A DNA stretch of 64,000 nt from Nocardioides daejeonensis (GTDB lineage Bacteria; Actinomycetota; Actinomycetes; Propionibacteriales; Nocardioidaceae): contig NZ_QHKZ01000008.1 of NCBI RefSeq assembly GCF_003194585.1, positions 1 to 64,000 of the forward strand. The letters run 5' to 3'. The notes under the pieces are model-generated. The model ran no database searches and was not told the origin of the DNA. It saw nothing but the letters and a program-made list of their open reading frames with translations. The position numbers and the translations under genes are program-made. Every line of letters begins with the position of its first letter. Position 1 is the stretch's first letter. Positions 62,851 through 64,000 of this stretch are shown in pieces.

Positions 62851-64000
62851 TCAGTCGGCCAGCCCGGCGGCGGGCGTGGCGCGGGCGGCTCGCCGGGCCG
62901 GGAGCACCGCTGAGGTCAGCCCGGCCAGAGCGGAGACGCCGACGACGGTCCCGAGCTGGCCCCATGGAAGCGCCAGCGCGACCCCCGGCGTGACCGGCTC
63001 CACTGCGGTGCGCACCGCCACCCAGGCGAACCACAGCCCGAGGGCGACGCCGACCAGCGTCGCCACCACGGAGAGCAGGGCCGCCTCCGTCATCAGCGAC
63101 GCCCGCAGCTGGCGCCGCGTCAGCCCGACGGCACGGAGCATGGCGTGCTCCCGACTCCGCTCGACGACGGACAGTCCGAGCGTGTTGCCGATCCCGACCA
63201 GGGCGATCAGCACCGAGATGCCCAGCAGCCCGACGACGGCTCCGGTCACGATGTCGAGCTGCAGGTCGACGTACGCGCGCTGCTTGATGCCGCTCTCGAC
63301 CTCCAGGTCGCCTGCGAGCGCGGTCAGATCGCCCACCAGGTCTTCGGCGTCCGCGTCCTCCGTCGCCCGCACCCACACCGCCTGGGTGGTAGGCGCGGCG
63401 GTCAAGGTCGCCAGATCCCGCCGATCGAGGAGCACCACGTTGCCCCAGCCCGAACCGAGCTCGACCTCCAGTCGTAGGTCGCGTCCGCCGGCATGGAACG
63501 TGACCCGGCGGGGCACCTCGCCGTCAGGCAGCAGGTCGATCGGCACCAACGCGACGCCTCGCTCCGGGCGTACGGCGTCGTCGGCGTGGGTGCCGCCGGG
63601 CGCGGTGCCGGCGGTGACGCTGCCGAGCTCCTCCGACTCGGCCCGCACACCCGGGACGTCGGCCACGTCCGCGACGCCCGTCACCCGGCGTACGGCGTCA
63701 CTCAGGTCGGCAGGGAGATCGCCGTCGGTGCTCGTCAGAGCCACGTCGACGGGATGATCCCGATCCATCTCGGCCGCGATAGCACCCCGTGAGGTCGCCA
63801 ACCCGGTCAGGACGGCCGTGGTCAAGGTGACGCCGATGAGCAGGGCCGCCGCGGTGGCGGCGGCCCGACGGGGGTTGCGGACCGTGTTGCGTGTGGCGAG
63901 CCGGGCCGGCGCACCGCCGAGCCGGCTCGCGACGCCGCCGAGCAGGCGCACCAGCGCTGGCACGAGGACCGGGCCGAGCACGAGGACGCCGGTGAAGACG
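62851..64000 (-). CDS. FtsX/MacB-type ABC transporter permease (partial)
   Basis: The C-terminal part of a permease, 383 codons visible; the frame is open to the window edge, so the start lies beyond 64000. Two TM helices at the left, an extracellular domain of about 165 residues between TM segments, and three TM helices at the C-terminus with the FtsX pattern N-T-L-x-L-S-V-V-E-R-S-R-E-x-x-x-L-R-A-V-G. The end resembles lipoprotein- or peptide-export permeases of the MacB type. Its ATPase partner is outside the window. Confidence 0.85.
   Translation of the reverse strand, partial: VFTGVLVLGPVLVPALVRLLGGVASRLGGAPARLATRNTVRNPRRAAATAAALLIGVTLTTAVLTGLATSRGAIAAEMDRDHPVDVALTSTDGDLPADLSDAVRRVTGVADVADVPGVRAESEELGSVTAGTAPGGTHADDAVRPERGVALVPIDLLPDGEVPRRVTFHAGGRDLRLEVELGSGWGNVVLLDRRDLATLTAAPTTQAVWVRATEDADAEDLVGDLTALAGDLEVESGIKQRAYVDLQLDIVTGAVVGLLGISVLIALVGIGNTLGLSVVERSREHAMLRAVGLTRRQLRASLMTEAALLSVVATLVGVALGLWFAWVAVRTAVEPVTPGVALALPWGQLGTVVGVSALAGLTSAVLPARRAARATPAAGLAD

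Overview
The window is high-GC actinobacterial DNA, most likely a Nocardioidaceae-type organism (Nocardioides or a close relative). Support comes from the strongly G/C-ending codons, an Lsr2 nucleoid protein, a WhiB regulator, a SigE-family sigma factor, a ClpC/DisA/RadA cluster, many GTG starts, and many genes with a TAnnnT box 6-7 bases before the start codon (leaderless transcription). From memory, the backbone follows the gene order around Rv3628-Rv3585 and Rv3679-Rv3683 of Mycobacterium tuberculosis: ppa/dacB/DUF2342 protease/tilS/hpt ... ftsH/folE/folP/folB/folK/DUF3180 ... DUF2520/panC/panD/nadB/nadC/coaX/lsr2/clpC/mutY/disA/radA, then metallophosphoesterase/YqeY/ponA2/whiB4/two Get3-like ATPases.

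Layout. 0-6.3 kb: pyrophosphatase, PBP4-type carboxypeptidase, a zinc metalloprotease, tilS, an inverted VanZ-RDD gene, and hpt. 6.4-11.6 kb: an accessory block that separates hpt from ftsH, with a membrane protein overlapping a SigE-family sigma factor, a rhomboid-like/lysyl-phosphatidylglycerol-synthase fusion, a YwaF-type membrane protein and a secreted SGNH hydrolase. 11.8-16.8 kb: ftsH and a tightly overlapping folate operon.

16.9-38.6 kb is the remarkable part. About 21 kb of cell-surface polymer genes sit between DUF3180 and DUF2520/panC. They include two enzymes with TagF/TarL-type polyol-phosphate polymerase domains (one fused to a GT2 glycosyltransferase), a polysaccharide-pyruvyltransferase-like/GT8 fusion, a TylF-type methyltransferase, a LicD-like/methyltransferase fusion, an IspD-SDR fusion like the CDP-ribitol synthase Acs1/Bcs1, and eight separate sulfotransferase-fold proteins. 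All eight keep a 5'-phosphosulfate-binding loop and an R-x7-S motif. The simplest reading is a locus for a poly(ribitol-phosphate) type wall glycopolymer that is glycosylated, methylated and sulfated. Sulfated teichoic-acid-like polymers made by such an array of paralogous sulfotransferases would be new to me, so this is my candidate for the undescribed system.

38.7-44.6 kb: pantothenate and NAD biosynthesis (DUF2520, panC, panD, nadB, nadC, coaX), with repeat DNA translated in frame inside panC and at the start of nadC. 44.7-49.6 kb: lsr2, a secreted ELWxxDGT-repeat protein and clpC. 49.8-55.9 kb: mutY, two exported proteins of unknown role, disA and radA. 56-64 kb: tRNA-Pro(CGG), metallophosphoesterase, a YqeY protein, a bifunctional PBP with PASTA domain, a WhiB4-like regulator, two ArsA/Get3-like ATPases and a FtsX-type permease cut by the window end.

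Dispersed repeats are a second theme. There is an intergenic element present twice (about 11654 and 57566), a GTCTCGACAAGCTCGACC-type repeat (6294, 39783), a 54-bp tandem repeat in nadC, a 52-bp tandem repeat after clpC and a 57-base palindrome at 51625. I saw no transposase, integrase, CRISPR array, rRNA or replication origin.
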